Positions 15,762 to 23,305 of a stretch of 64,000 nt of DNA are shown piece by piece. Positions within the stretch are counted from its first letter, which is position 1, and each line of letters begins with the position of its first letter. The notes beneath the pieces were generated by a model, which was given only the letters and a program-made list of their open reading frames with translations, did not search any database and was not told where the DNA came from. A program made the position numbers and the translations under genes. The stretch covers positions 1 through 64,000 of the forward strand of contig NZ_BPQJ01000032.1 in the NCBI RefSeq assembly GCF_022179185.1, in the 5' to 3' direction. This DNA is from Methylobacterium frigidaeris. Lineage in GTDB: Bacteria; Pseudomonadota; Alphaproteobacteria; Rhizobiales; Beijerinckiaceae.

Positions 15762-18722
15762 TTAAGCGGGTGTGCTCGCGCACCGGCCCTGTGGATCCCG
15801 GCCTGTGGATTCCGCCGCATCCTGCCCGAGCGCGGCCGTCGCGGGAAGACCCACATCGGGGGCATCCGCGGGTGCGTCCGCCGGTGAATCGGGCGGTGAA
15901 TCGGGGAGGCCGGTCCGCACCACCGTGGTGCGCTCGGCCCGCAGCACGAGGTCGAAGGGCGCCGCACGATCCGACCCGAACTGATCTGGCCGGCACTCGT
16001 CCGGCAGGCAGACCACGAGGCCGCGTCCGGCCCGGGCCGCCCGCAGACGCTCGATCCCGGCCATGATCTCGGACGCGCCGCGATCGTCGAGGGCGAGGCC
16101 GACCACCAGGATGTCGGGCCGGCGCACCAGGCAGCGGGCGAGGTCGATCGCCAGGCGCTCGAACGGCGTGAAGCCGTCGCGCCCGCCCAGGCCGCTGTCG
16201 GCCGCCCGCGGGTCGACCTGGCTCGCGAGCCCGAAGCGGTAGACCGTGCGCTCCAGGCCGCGCTCGCGCAGCACCGCCTGCATCAGGGCGCGCACGCGCG
16301 CTCCGGCCCCAGCCTCGGCCCCGGCGATCCGGCCGAACAGCAGGTTCTCCTCCAGGCTCGCCGCGGCGGTGACCCTGCCGGGGTCGTAGAACTCCACCGA
16401 GCCCTGGAGCGAGGCCGGCAGCAGGGCCGCGAAGGTGCGCCTCGCCGCGACCAGGCGCGCCTCCATCGCCTCGTCGATCAGGCCGAAGCGGTGCCGGGTC
16501 TCGCTGTAGCGCAGGCACAGGCCGATCAGCCGGGCGCGGTCGCGCTGGCCGGCGGGGCCGCGGCGCCAGCCCGAGGCCTCCGGCTGGCGCGCCACCAAGT
16601 CCTCGAAGAAGCCGCGCTCCCGGGCCGGGAAGAGCGAGAAGGCGTCGAAGAGCGGGTGGTCGTCCGGCAGGTCGGAGAAGATCTCGACGGTCGCCCGGGC
16701 GATGGCCAGCCCCATCTCGGTCATCGGCCGGGTCAGGCCCTCGGCCTCCAGCACCGCCCGGGTGAAGGGATGGCCGGCGAGCCGCGCCTCCGAGAAGGCC
16801 GAGCCGACCGGCGCCCCGAACAGGATGTTCTCGCCCACCGTCGCCTGGCGGTTGTAGCGGGCGGGATCGAACGGCTCGATCAGGTGGGCGACGTGATCGG
16901 CCTCCAGCGCCGTCCGCAGGGCGACCCGCGTCTCCACGATCGCGGCGGCGGTGACCGCGTCGAGCCGGCGCGGCAGCACGCTGGCGAGCCCCCGTCCATA
17001 GACCAGCCGGTCGAGCCCGGTGACCGACAGGGCCTCGACCAGACGCTCCTCCAGCTCGCCGGCATTCGGCGTGCTCGCGTCCGGGCTCGATCCGTCCGCG
17101 AAGGCGGGATCGCCGTAGAGCAGGTTCTGCAGCAGCGTGCCGGTCATCAGGACCGGCTCGGCCCCCGCATAGGCGATGCGCCGGGCCCGCTCCGCCGGAT
17201 CGACCGAGCGCAGGTCGGTGCCCGCGTAGGTCACGGCCCCGGCGGTGGGCTCGAGCTGGCCGGCGATCAGTGCCGCCAGCACCCGCCCGCCGCTGCCGCG
17301 GTCGCCGAGGATCGCCACGTGGCTCGGCATCGGCAGGGTCAGGTCGAGGCCGATCAGCCGCTCGCCCGACGCCGGATCGTAGGCCGCGACGTTCGCGAGC
17401 ACGATGGGACCACCGTCCGGCAGCGGCGCCGACTGGCTGCGCAGCCGGCGCGGGGCCCGGGCCCGTGCCTCCAGGGACGCGGTGGCGCGGGCGATCTCCC
17501 GGAAGGCGGGCAGGGCGGCGCGGCGTCGCCGGTTCTGGCGCAGGAAGGCGGCCACCGCGCTCGACGCCACGGCCAGCGCCCCCAGCACCGCCGACAGGCC
17601 GCCGGCACTCACCGGGGCGGCGGGCGCCGGCCCCTGCCAGAGCGCGGCGGCGAGCACGATGGTCGGCACCAGCACCGTCAGCGCGAGGGCAGGGGCGCGG
17701 GCGCGGGAGAGCTCGTCCTCGGTCGCCGTCAGCGCCCGGCGGGCCCGCTCCGCGACGTGGCCGAGGCGGGCATGCTCGAAGGCGACGGTGCCGTGGGCCC
17801 GCACCGCCGGCAGGCGCCGCACCAGGTCGGTGAGGCCGCGCTCCAGGGCGGCGCCCTCCAGCCGGCGCTGGTCGTCCCGGCGCTCGGTGCGGGCAATGAG
17901 GAGCTGGCGCGCGAGCGCCGCCGCCACCAGGCTGATGCCCGCCACCGCGACGAGGCGCGGCGCCACCGCCGCCGCGACCGCGAGCGTCACCAGCACGGCG
18001 CCAGCCGCCAGCGCCGGGACCAGGATGCCGACGGCGAGCAGCCCGTCGGCGGCGCGGATCGCCGTCCCGACCTGGCCGGCCAGCGCCCGCGCGTCGTCGC
18101 GGGCGGCCGGCCCGGAGCGCAGGATCGCGTCCTCGGCCAGCTCCCGCAGGCGGCGCACCGCTTCGGCCTGCGCCGTCACGCAGAGCCGCGCCACCCCCCA
18201 GCCGAGGAGCGCGAGGCCCAAGGCGACGCCGATCAGGCAGCCCAGCGCCCACAGGGTGAGGGCGCTCTCGGCCAGCGGCCAGCCGGGCAGCAGCACCAGG
18301 CCGCGGCCGCCCAGTCGCTCCGCCAGGCGCTCCGGCAGCGGCACGACGAGATGGAGGAAGTGGATCGGCCCGCGCCCGGGCTCGGCCAGCGCCAGCAACT
18401 CGTCGACGAGGTCGCGCAGGGCGAGCAGCCCGAGCCCGACCAGCGGCCCGCCGAGTCCGAGGGCGACCGCGATGGCGGCGGCGTGCCGGCGCTTGGCGCT
18501 GCGCCAGGCGAAGACGATCGGATCGCGGTCCATCAGAGCGGGCGACGGGACCGGGGGGAGGGGGCGCCCGGGGGCAGCGCCGGTCCGGTGCGCGGGGGCA
18601 GGCCCGGGGGCCGTCTCGCGATGGTGACCATGGGCCTCCTCGATGTTGCGCGAGGTATGGGCCGCGGGGGCCGGAGCGGTCAAGCCGGGCGCGCGGACGT
18701 CCTCGCTTGCCGGTTCATCCAT
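15762..18722 (-). CDS. ABC-exporter-like membrane protein with degenerate ATPase domain
   Basis: About 986 residues. After a Pro/Ala-rich cytoplasmic start come hydrophobic helices (AAIAVALGLGGPLVGLGLLAL, LWALGCLIGVALGLALLGWG, LLAVGILVPALAAGAVLVTL, ALTVLVPTIVLAAALW) forming an exporter-type membrane domain, then a nucleotide-binding domain. Family members carry three copies of a post-Q-loop motif; here they read GTLLQNLLYG, ATVGENILFG and ASLEENLLFG, spread over about 300 residues inserted before the signature. The ATPase motifs have decayed: Walker A is GDRGSGGR (codons near 17283-17306) with no lysine, the Q-loop is AGAEP, the signature position is FTPFERLAI, and Walker B is ILVVGLALDD with no catalytic glutamate. 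It may still bind nucleotide but should hydrolyse poorly. The start is uncertain: ATG 18722 is used; 18533 and 18824 are possible. Confidence 0.75.
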   Translation of the reverse strand: MDEPASEDVRAPGLTAPAPAAHTSRNIEEAHGHHRETAPGPAPAHRTGAAPGRPLPPVPSPALMDRDPIVFAWRSAKRRHAAAIAVALGLGGPLVGLGLLALRDLVDELLALAEPGRGPIHFLHLVVPLPERLAERLGGRGLVLLPGWPLAESALTLWALGCLIGVALGLALLGWGVARLCVTAQAEAVRRLRELAEDAILRSGPAARDDARALAGQVGTAIRAADGLLAVGILVPALAAGAVLVTLAVAAAVAPRLVAVAGISLVAAALARQLLIARTERRDDQRRLEGAALERGLTDLVRRLPAVRAHGTVAFEHARLGHVAERARRALTATEDELSRARAPALALTVLVPTIVLAAALWQGPAPAAPVSAGGLSAVLGALAVASSAVAAFLRQNRRRRAALPAFREIARATASLEARARAPRRLRSQSAPLPDGGPIVLANVAAYDPASGERLIGLDLTLPMPSHVAILGDRGSGGRVLAALIAGQLEPTAGAVTYAGTDLRSVDPAERARRIAYAGAEPVLMTGTLLQNLLYGDPAFADGSSPDASTPNAGELEERLVEALSVTGLDRLVYGRGLASVLPRRLDAVTAAAIVETRVALRTALEADHVAHLIEPFDPARYNRQATVGENILFGAPVGSAFSEARLAGHPFTRAVLEAEGLTRPMTEMGLAIARATVEIFSDLPDDHPLFDAFSLFPARERGFFEDLVARQPEASGWRRGPAGQRDRARLIGLCLRYSETRHRFGLIDEAMEARLVAARRTFAALLPASLQGSVEFYDPGRVTAAASLEENLLFGRIAGAEAGAGARVRALMQAVLRERGLERTVYRFGLASQVDPRAADSGLGGRDGFTPFERLAIDLARCLVRRPDILVVGLALDDRGASEIMAGIERLRAARAGRGLVVCLPDECRPDQFGSDRAAPFDLVLRAERTTVVRTGLPDSPPDSPADAPADAPDVGLPATAALGQDAAESTGRDPQGRCASTPA

Positions 18723-18927
18723 CGGTCGGAGTGCCCTCGTCCAGCACGGACGTGCGAAACCGCACCCGGTCGCATTGTTCGTGGGATTATATTTCGAGTT
18801 CCGTACGGGTGCGTGTTCGCACATCGCGAAAATGATATTTCTGACAATCTCATTTTATCGCTCGGCAAGACAATTTACGGTCTGCCAATACAATAGATCG
18901 GGAGAGAATGACGTCACGACAACGACC

Positions 18928-19170
18928 GTGGTCGCGACCGTTCTGGCCGCCGCCCTCGCCCCGCCGGTCGCCGCGCAGGCCGGAGGCGGCGAGGGCAGCC
19001 GCCAGGCCGCCGGCGGCGGGTTCATGAGAAGCGACATCGCCAGCCCCTACCACGACTCCCGTTCGCGGGTGTCGCAGCGGGAAGGCGCCGGCCAGATCCA
19101 GGGTCGGCCGATGGTCGCGGAGCGCGGCAACGGCGTCGAGCGCGGAGGCCGCTGGGCCGTCGGCCGGTAA
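18928..19170 (+). CDS. Small exported protein, start codon unclear
   Basis: The frame ending at TAA 19168-19170 reads VVATVLAAALAPPVAAQAGGG, which looks like a signal peptide with cleavage after AQA, followed by about 60 polar residues including SPYHDSRSRVSQREGAGQI. The only ATG with a good ribosome-binding site (GGGAGAG then ATG at 18908) is in a different frame, so either translation begins at the GTG at 18928, without the usual basic n-region, or one base is missing near 18910-18927. An AT-rich promoter-like region (18780-18900) precedes it and would serve the divergent ABC gene too. No family recognised. Confidence 0.4.
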   Translation: MVATVLAAALAPPVAAQAGGGEGSRQAAGGGFMRSDIASPYHDSRSRVSQREGAGQIQGRPMVAERGNGVERGGRWAVGR

Positions 19171-19242
19171 ACGAAGCACCTCTCCTCCCCACGAGGCAGC
19201 AGCCACAAGTGGGAGGGGAAAGCGCGTGATCAACAAAATTTC

Positions 19243-19968
19243 GTGTCATCTTCCAAGATAGGACCCCTCGTGGACAGCAGCATCATCCAGGGCATCTCCA
19301 CCTTCCGCGGCAGCGTCTTTCCTGGGCAGCAGCGGATGTACGAGCGCCTCGTGCGCGACGGGCAGCAGCCGAAGGCCCTGATCATCGCCTGCGCCGATTC
19401 CCGCGTTTCGCCCGAGCACATCACTCAGGCCGGTCCGGGCGAGCTGTTCGTCTGCCGCAACGCCGGCAACATCGTGCCGCCCTTCTCGCAGATGAATGGC
19501 GGCGTCTCCTCGGCGATCGAATACGCGGTGGTGGCGCTCGGCGTGCGCGACGTCGTGGTCTGCGGCCACTCGGATTGCGGCGCGATGAAGGGGCTGATGC
19601 AGCCAGGCGCGCTGAAGGACATGCCGAACGTCGCCGCCTGGCTGCGCCACAGCCACGCCGCCGACCGCATCGTCTGCGAGGCTTATCCGGACGACATCGA
19701 CCCGAAGGACCGCCTGCGGGCGCTGGCCCTCGAGAACGTGGTGGTGCAGCTCGCCCATCTGCGCACCCATCCGAGCGTGGCGGCGGCCCTCGCCAGGGGC
19801 GGGCTCTCGCTGCACGGCTGGTTCTTCGAGATCGAGACCGGCACGCTCCACGCCTATGACGGGACGCGCTTCGTGCCGCTCACCGACGAGGCAGCCCTGC
19901 CGGTGGCGGAGGTCTCCACGCCCCGGCGCGCGGCGGCCGACCTCCCGGTGCGGGTGGCGGCCGAGTGA
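19243..19968 (+). CDS. Beta-class carbonic anhydrase
   Basis: A 241-residue cytoplasmic enzyme interconverting CO2 and bicarbonate. The zinc ligands are in IACADSRVSPE (Cys50, with the Asp52-Arg54 dyad) and VVCGHSDCGAMKG (His109, Cys112). ELFVCRNAGNIVPP and GGVSSAIEYAVVALGV complete the plant-type beta-CA pattern. Bicarbonate supply for the biotin carboxylases in this genome is one plausible use. The start is GTG 19243 or GTG 19270; the first fits the ribosome-binding region less well but extends a plausible N-terminal helix. The C-terminal 25 residues are a disordered tail. A strong hairpin follows the gene. Confidence 0.92.
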   Translation: MSSSKIGPLVDSSIIQGISTFRGSVFPGQQRMYERLVRDGQQPKALIIACADSRVSPEHITQAGPGELFVCRNAGNIVPPFSQMNGGVSSAIEYAVVALGVRDVVVCGHSDCGAMKGLMQPGALKDMPNVAAWLRHSHAADRIVCEAYPDDIDPKDRLRALALENVVVQLAHLRTHPSVAAALARGGLSLHGWFFEIETGTLHAYDGTRFVPLTDEAALPVAEVSTPRRAAADLPVRVAAE

Positions 19969-19980
19969 GGCGCTGAGGCG

Positions 19981-20017
19981 GGCCCGCTCCTCCGAGACAG
20001 GCTCGGAGAAGCGGGCC
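19981..20017. terminator. Long stem-loop, bidirectional terminator
   Basis: GGCCCGCT (19981-19988) pairs with AGCGGGCC (20010-20017), and inside it CTCCGAG (19990-19996) pairs with CTCGGAG (20002-20008), leaving one C-A mismatch and a 5-base loop. The stem lies 12 bases after the carbonic anhydrase stop and 22 bases beyond the DUF2239 stop, between convergent genes. There is no T tract, as is common at this GC content. Confidence 0.7.
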
Positions 20018-20039
20018 TGCTCCGGCCCGCGGACGATGT

Positions 20040-20597
20040 CTACGCCGTCTCGCCCTCAAAGGCCGGGCCGGCCAGACGGCGTGCGTGGTCGCGCAGATCC
20101 ACCGGCCAATCCTCGCTCAAGGTCTGGAAGCGGTCCGCATCGCCCGCATAGAGGGCGCGAGACGCCTCTTCGTAGCCGGGGGCGTCGCCGAGCATCGCCC
20201 CCATGAAGCGATCAGCCGCTTCCTGGGCCAGGCGCCGCCGCTCTCCGCCCGAGTCGGCGCTGCGCGCCGCCTCGACGAGCTTGCGCAGCGCGACCGAGGC
20301 GCCGCCGGGCTGCGCGGCGAGCCAGTCCCAGTGCCGCGGCAGCAGGGTGACCTCACGGGCCACGACCCCGAGCTTCGGGCGTCCCGCCGGGCGGGCGGGC
20401 GGATCCAGCCGCGCCGTCACCTCGGCGTCGCTGCCGCGCAGGTCGAAGTCGATCTGCCGGCCGGAGCGGTCATCGAAGACGAGCGGGCTGATGCCGCGCT
20501 CGGCCGCGCGCTTGACGGCCAGGGCCACGGCGGCGGCCGGGCCGGCGGCCAGGCGCCGTCCGCCCTCGAAGGCGGTGCAGGTGAAGGGTTCGTCCAT
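20040..20597 (-). CDS. DUF2239 family protein
   Basis: A 185-residue protein of DUF2239. Landmarks are FTCTAFEGGRRLAAGP at the start, PLVFDDRSGRQIDFDLRGSD (about 38-57), and RPKLGVVAREVTLLPRHWDWLA (from about 73), followed by QPGGASVALRKLVEAAR. The conserved Arg/Lys-rich central part and the PRHWDWL motif suggest nucleic-acid or protein binding, but the function is not known to me. ATG 20597 is the family start. It is divergent from an MFS exporter, and the gap carries repeated TACCCGG boxes, so the two genes may share a regulator. Confidence 0.8.
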   Translation of the reverse strand: MDEPFTCTAFEGGRRLAAGPAAAVALAVKRAAERGISPLVFDDRSGRQIDFDLRGSDAEVTARLDPPARPAGRPKLGVVAREVTLLPRHWDWLAAQPGGASVALRKLVEAARSADSGGERRRLAQEAADRFMGAMLGDAPGYEEASRALYAGDADRFQTLSEDWPVDLRDHARRLAGPAFEGETA

Positions 20598-20629
20598 GGT
20601 GGAGTTCCGGGCTCGATGGATGACAAGCC

Positions 20630-20672
20630 TTTTACCCGGATAAAATACCCGGTCAATAACACCCGGGTAAAA
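20630..20672. promoter_or_regulatory. Palindromic operator cluster between DUF2239 and MFS genes
   Basis: TTTTACCCGGATAAAA (20630-20645) is a 16-base near-palindrome with one mismatched pair. TACCCGG recurs at 20646-20652, and CCGGGTAAAA (20663-20672) is the exact inverse of TTTTACCCGG, with ACCCGGGT (20661-20668) a perfect palindrome inside it. The cluster sits 33-75 bases before the DUF2239 start and about 95 bases before the MFS start. It looks like a double operator for a small dimeric repressor. The regulator is not in this window. Confidence 0.55.
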
Positions 20673-20766
20673 TCACCCGCGAATCAGCACATCCCCGCGC
20701 CCCGCGCGGGCGAGCCCCCGCCGATTCGCGCTTCCGGTATGCTGCCCGGGCGCTAGATACGGCGCC

Positions 20767-22182
20767 ATGCGCCAAGCCCGGATCGTCCCCCTCGTCGTCG
20801 CGACGGCCCTGTTCATGGAGAACACGGACTCGACCGTGCTCGCGACGTCGCTGCCGGCGATCGCCGCGGATATGGGCGAGGACCCGATCGCCCTGAAGCT
20901 GGCCCTGACCTCCTACCTGGTCAGCCTGGCGATCTTCATCCCGATCAGCGGCTGGGCTGCCGACCGCTACGGCGCCCGCACGGTGTTCCGCTGGGCGCTC
21001 GCGGTGTTCATGGCCGGGTCGCTCGCCTGCGCGGCGGCCAATTCCCTCGGCTGGTTCGTCGCCGCCCGCTTCCTGCAGGGGATGGGCGGGGCGATGATGG
21101 TGCCGGTCGGGCGACTCGTCCTCCTGCGCAGCGTGCCGAAGGGCGAACTGGTCCAGGCGCTCGCCACCCTCACCATCCCGGCCCTCGTCGGCCCGGTGAT
21201 CGGCCCGCCGCTCGGCGGACTCATCACCACGGCTCTGCACTGGCGCTGGATCTTCTTCATCAACCTGCCAATCGGGCTCGCCGGCATCCTGCTCGCCACC
21301 CGATACTTCCAGGACATCAAGGAGGAGGCGCGCCCGCCCCTCGACCTCGTCGGCTTCGTCCTCTCAGGCGTCGGGCTCGCGAGCCTGATGCTTGGCCTCG
21401 CCTCGAGCGGGCGCCACTTGCTGCCGGAGGCCGTGTCCTGGGCCTGCACCGGCGCCGGCATCGTGCTGTGCGGGCTCTACCTCGCCCATAGCGGCCGGAT
21501 CGCGCATCCGGTGATCCGCCTCGACCTCCTGCGCTATCCGACCTTCCGGGCGGCGGTGCTCGGCGGCAGCCTGTTTCGCATCGGCACCGGGGCGATCCCC
21601 TTCCTGCTCCCCCTGATGCTGCAGCTCGGCTTCGGGCTCGACCCGCTGCATTCGGGCCTCATCACCTTCGCGGCCGCCGCCGGCGCGCTGTTCATGAAGA
21701 CCATCGCCGCCCGCATCCTGCGCGCCTTCGGCTTCCGGGCGGTGCTGACCCTCAACGCGGTGGTCGCGGCGGCCCTACTCGCCGTCAACGGCCTGTTCAC
21801 GGCGGGCACGCCGCACGCCCTCATCATCGCGGTGCTGCTGATCGGCGGCTGCTTCCGCTCGCTGCAATTCACCGCCGTCAACGCCATCGCCTATGCCGAC
21901 GTCGACCCGCGCGACATGAGCGCGGCGACGAGCCTCGCCAGCGTGGCGCAGCAGCTCTCCTTGAGCATCGGGGTCGCCTTCGGCGCCTTCGCGCTCCAGA
22001 GCGCCGCCGAGTGGCACGGCCGCACCGAGATCCGGGCGGAGGATTTCTGGCCCGCCTTCCTGGCGGTGGCGATCGTCTCCGGGCTGTCGACCCTGTCGTT
22101 CCGCCGCCTCGCCCCGGAGGCCGGCGCCGAGGTCTCGGGCCACCGCATCGTCCAGGTGAAGCCCGCCGCCGACGCGACGTGA
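20767..22182 (+). CDS. MFS multidrug exporter, DHA2 type
   Basis: A 471-residue major facilitator with about 14 hydrophobic segments. ALFMENTDSTVLATSLPAIA (about 14-33) is the helix-1 motif of the DHA2 (EmrB/QacA) family; GWAADRYGARTVFRW is motif A; GLGxGP-type motif C appears as IPALVGPVIGPPLGGLI (about 138-154). The helices AVLLIGGCFRSLQFTAVNAIAYADV and MSAATSLASVAQQLSLSIGVAFGAF resemble the MdtD/HsrA subgroup. It should export lipophilic compounds using the proton gradient. It has no membrane-fusion partner beside it. Regulation may run through the operator cluster at 20.63 kb. Confidence 0.88.
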   Translation: MRQARIVPLVVATALFMENTDSTVLATSLPAIAADMGEDPIALKLALTSYLVSLAIFIPISGWAADRYGARTVFRWALAVFMAGSLACAAANSLGWFVAARFLQGMGGAMMVPVGRLVLLRSVPKGELVQALATLTIPALVGPVIGPPLGGLITTALHWRWIFFINLPIGLAGILLATRYFQDIKEEARPPLDLVGFVLSGVGLASLMLGLASSGRHLLPEAVSWACTGAGIVLCGLYLAHSGRIAHPVIRLDLLRYPTFRAAVLGGSLFRIGTGAIPFLLPLMLQLGFGLDPLHSGLITFAAAAGALFMKTIAARILRAFGFRAVLTLNAVVAAALLAVNGLFTAGTPHALIIAVLLIGGCFRSLQFTAVNAIAYADVDPRDMSAATSLASVAQQLSLSIGVAFGAFALQSAAEWHGRTEIRAEDFWPAFLAVAIVSGLSTLSFRRLAPEAGAEVSGHRIVQVKPAADAT

Positions 22183-22328
22183 GTCACCCTGAAGGAATCC
22201 TGCGGCCACGCTTCAGCCGCCATTCAGCGTGACGGTGCGATACCTGAACCATCGAGCACGGACGGATCACGATGCCGGTTCCGGTGCTCGCGAAGTCTCG
22301 TTCCACCTTTACGTCATGGGGATCTGCC

Positions 22329-22658
22329 ATGAAGCGCATCGCATCCGTCTGCGTGGCCGCGGCGACCTTGGCGAGCGTGACCCTGGCCGGCGCCGCTCCG
22401 GCCGAGGCGCGCTGGCGGGCCGGGCCGGCCTTCGCGCTTGGCGCGGTCGGCGGCCTCGCCCTCGGCAGCGCGATCGCCGCCGGCGCGCGCCCGGCCTACG
22501 GCTATGCCCCTGCTCCGGCCTACGGCTACACGCCGGTCTATGGTGGGCCCGCCTACGGCTACGCCCCGGCCTACGGACCGGACTGCTACACCGTCCGCCG
22601 CCGGATGGTTGACGAATTCGGCGACGTCTACATCCGCCGGGTGCGCGTCTGCGACTGA
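22329..22658 (+). CDS. Small exported Tyr/Gly-repeat protein
   Basis: A 109-residue protein with a Sec signal (MKRIASVCVAAATLASVTLAG, cleavage near AEA), a Gly/Ala-rich hydrophobic segment AFALGAVGGLALGSAIAAGA, and then imperfect repeats AYGYAPAPAYGYTPVYGG and PAYGYAPAYG. It ends with DCYTVRRRMVDEFGDVYIRRVRVC, which has two cysteines that could form a disulfide in the periplasm. Many Hyphomicrobiales carry such small secreted proteins of unknown role. The ATG at 22329 is used because the signal peptide starts there; an upstream in-frame ATG at 22272 would bury it. Confidence 0.7.
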   Translation: MKRIASVCVAAATLASVTLAGAAPAEARWRAGPAFALGAVGGLALGSAIAAGARPAYGYAPAPAYGYTPVYGGPAYGYAPAYGPDCYTVRRRMVDEFGDVYIRRVRVCD

Positions 22659-22672
22659 GCGGAAGGGACCGC

Positions 22673-23305
22673 GTGACGGTCGTGAGCCTGCTCGTCCGTC
22701 ACATCCGGGCTTTCCCCGCCTCGGCCCTCGCCGATCTCGCGAGCGAGCCGCCCTGGGCGCTCACCCAGGCGGCGGGGGACATCGTCCGCCGGCTCCTCGC
22801 CCGCCTCGGCGAGGACTTTGTCATCGCCGAGGCGGTGGCGGTGCATCGCAGCGCCAAGGTCGAGCCCGGCGCGGTGCTCAAGGGCCCGCTCATCGTCGGG
22901 CCGCATTGCTTCATCGGCCACGGTGCCACCTTGAGGGGCGGCGCCTGGCTGGATGAGGCCTGCACGGTCGGGCCGGGGTCGGAGCTGAAGGCCTCGTTCC
23001 TGTTCGCCGGCACGGCGCTCGCCCATTTCAACTTCGTCGGCGAGAGCGTGATCGGCCGGGGCGTGAACCTCGAGGCCGGGGCCGTCATCGCCAATCACCG
23101 CAACGAATGGCCGGGCGCCACGGTGGCGTTCCGGCACGGCGACGCGCTGATCGACACGGGTTGTCCCAAGTTCGGCGCCCTCGTCGGGGACGGCGCCCGG
23201 CTCGGCGCCAACGCCGTGGTGGCCCCGGGCGCGATCCTAGGCCCTGGCACGGTGGTGCCGCGCCTCGGCCTCGTCGACCAGGGCGTCCCGCCGGATCTCA
23301 GATGA
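22673..23305 (+). CDS. Left-handed beta-helix (hexapeptide repeat) protein
   Basis: A 210-residue protein from GTG 22673. After an N-terminal helical part, hexapeptide turns follow from about residue 50: AVAVHRSAKVEPGAVLKGPLIVGPHCFIGHG in sequence, then GAWLDEACTVGPGS and ESVIGRGVNLEAGAVIANHRN. A break follows, and the helix resumes at KFGALVGDGARLGANAVVAPGAILGPGTVV. This is the fold of acyltransferases and of the GlmU C-terminal domain; the NHRN segment is like the catalytic loop of nucleotidyl-sugar acetyltransferase relatives. No nucleotidyltransferase domain is present. Its 3' end overlaps the adenylate cyclase gene by 8 bases (convergent). The acceptor is unknown. Confidence 0.7.
   Translation: MTVVSLLVRHIRAFPASALADLASEPPWALTQAAGDIVRRLLARLGEDFVIAEAVAVHRSAKVEPGAVLKGPLIVGPHCFIGHGATLRGGAWLDEACTVGPGSELKASFLFAGTALAHFNFVGESVIGRGVNLEAGAVIANHRNEWPGATVAFRHGDALIDTGCPKFGALVGDGARLGANAVVAPGAILGPGTVVPRLGLVDQGVPPDLR

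Noticed and set aside
16491..18896. 801-codon plus-strand open frame opposite the ABC gene
   Set aside because: Gln/Arg/His-rich without domains; the minus strand has membrane helices and ABC motifs.
18850..19236. 128-codon minus-strand frame opposite the small secreted protein
   Set aside because: Overlaps the promoter region and lacks a plausible start or domain.
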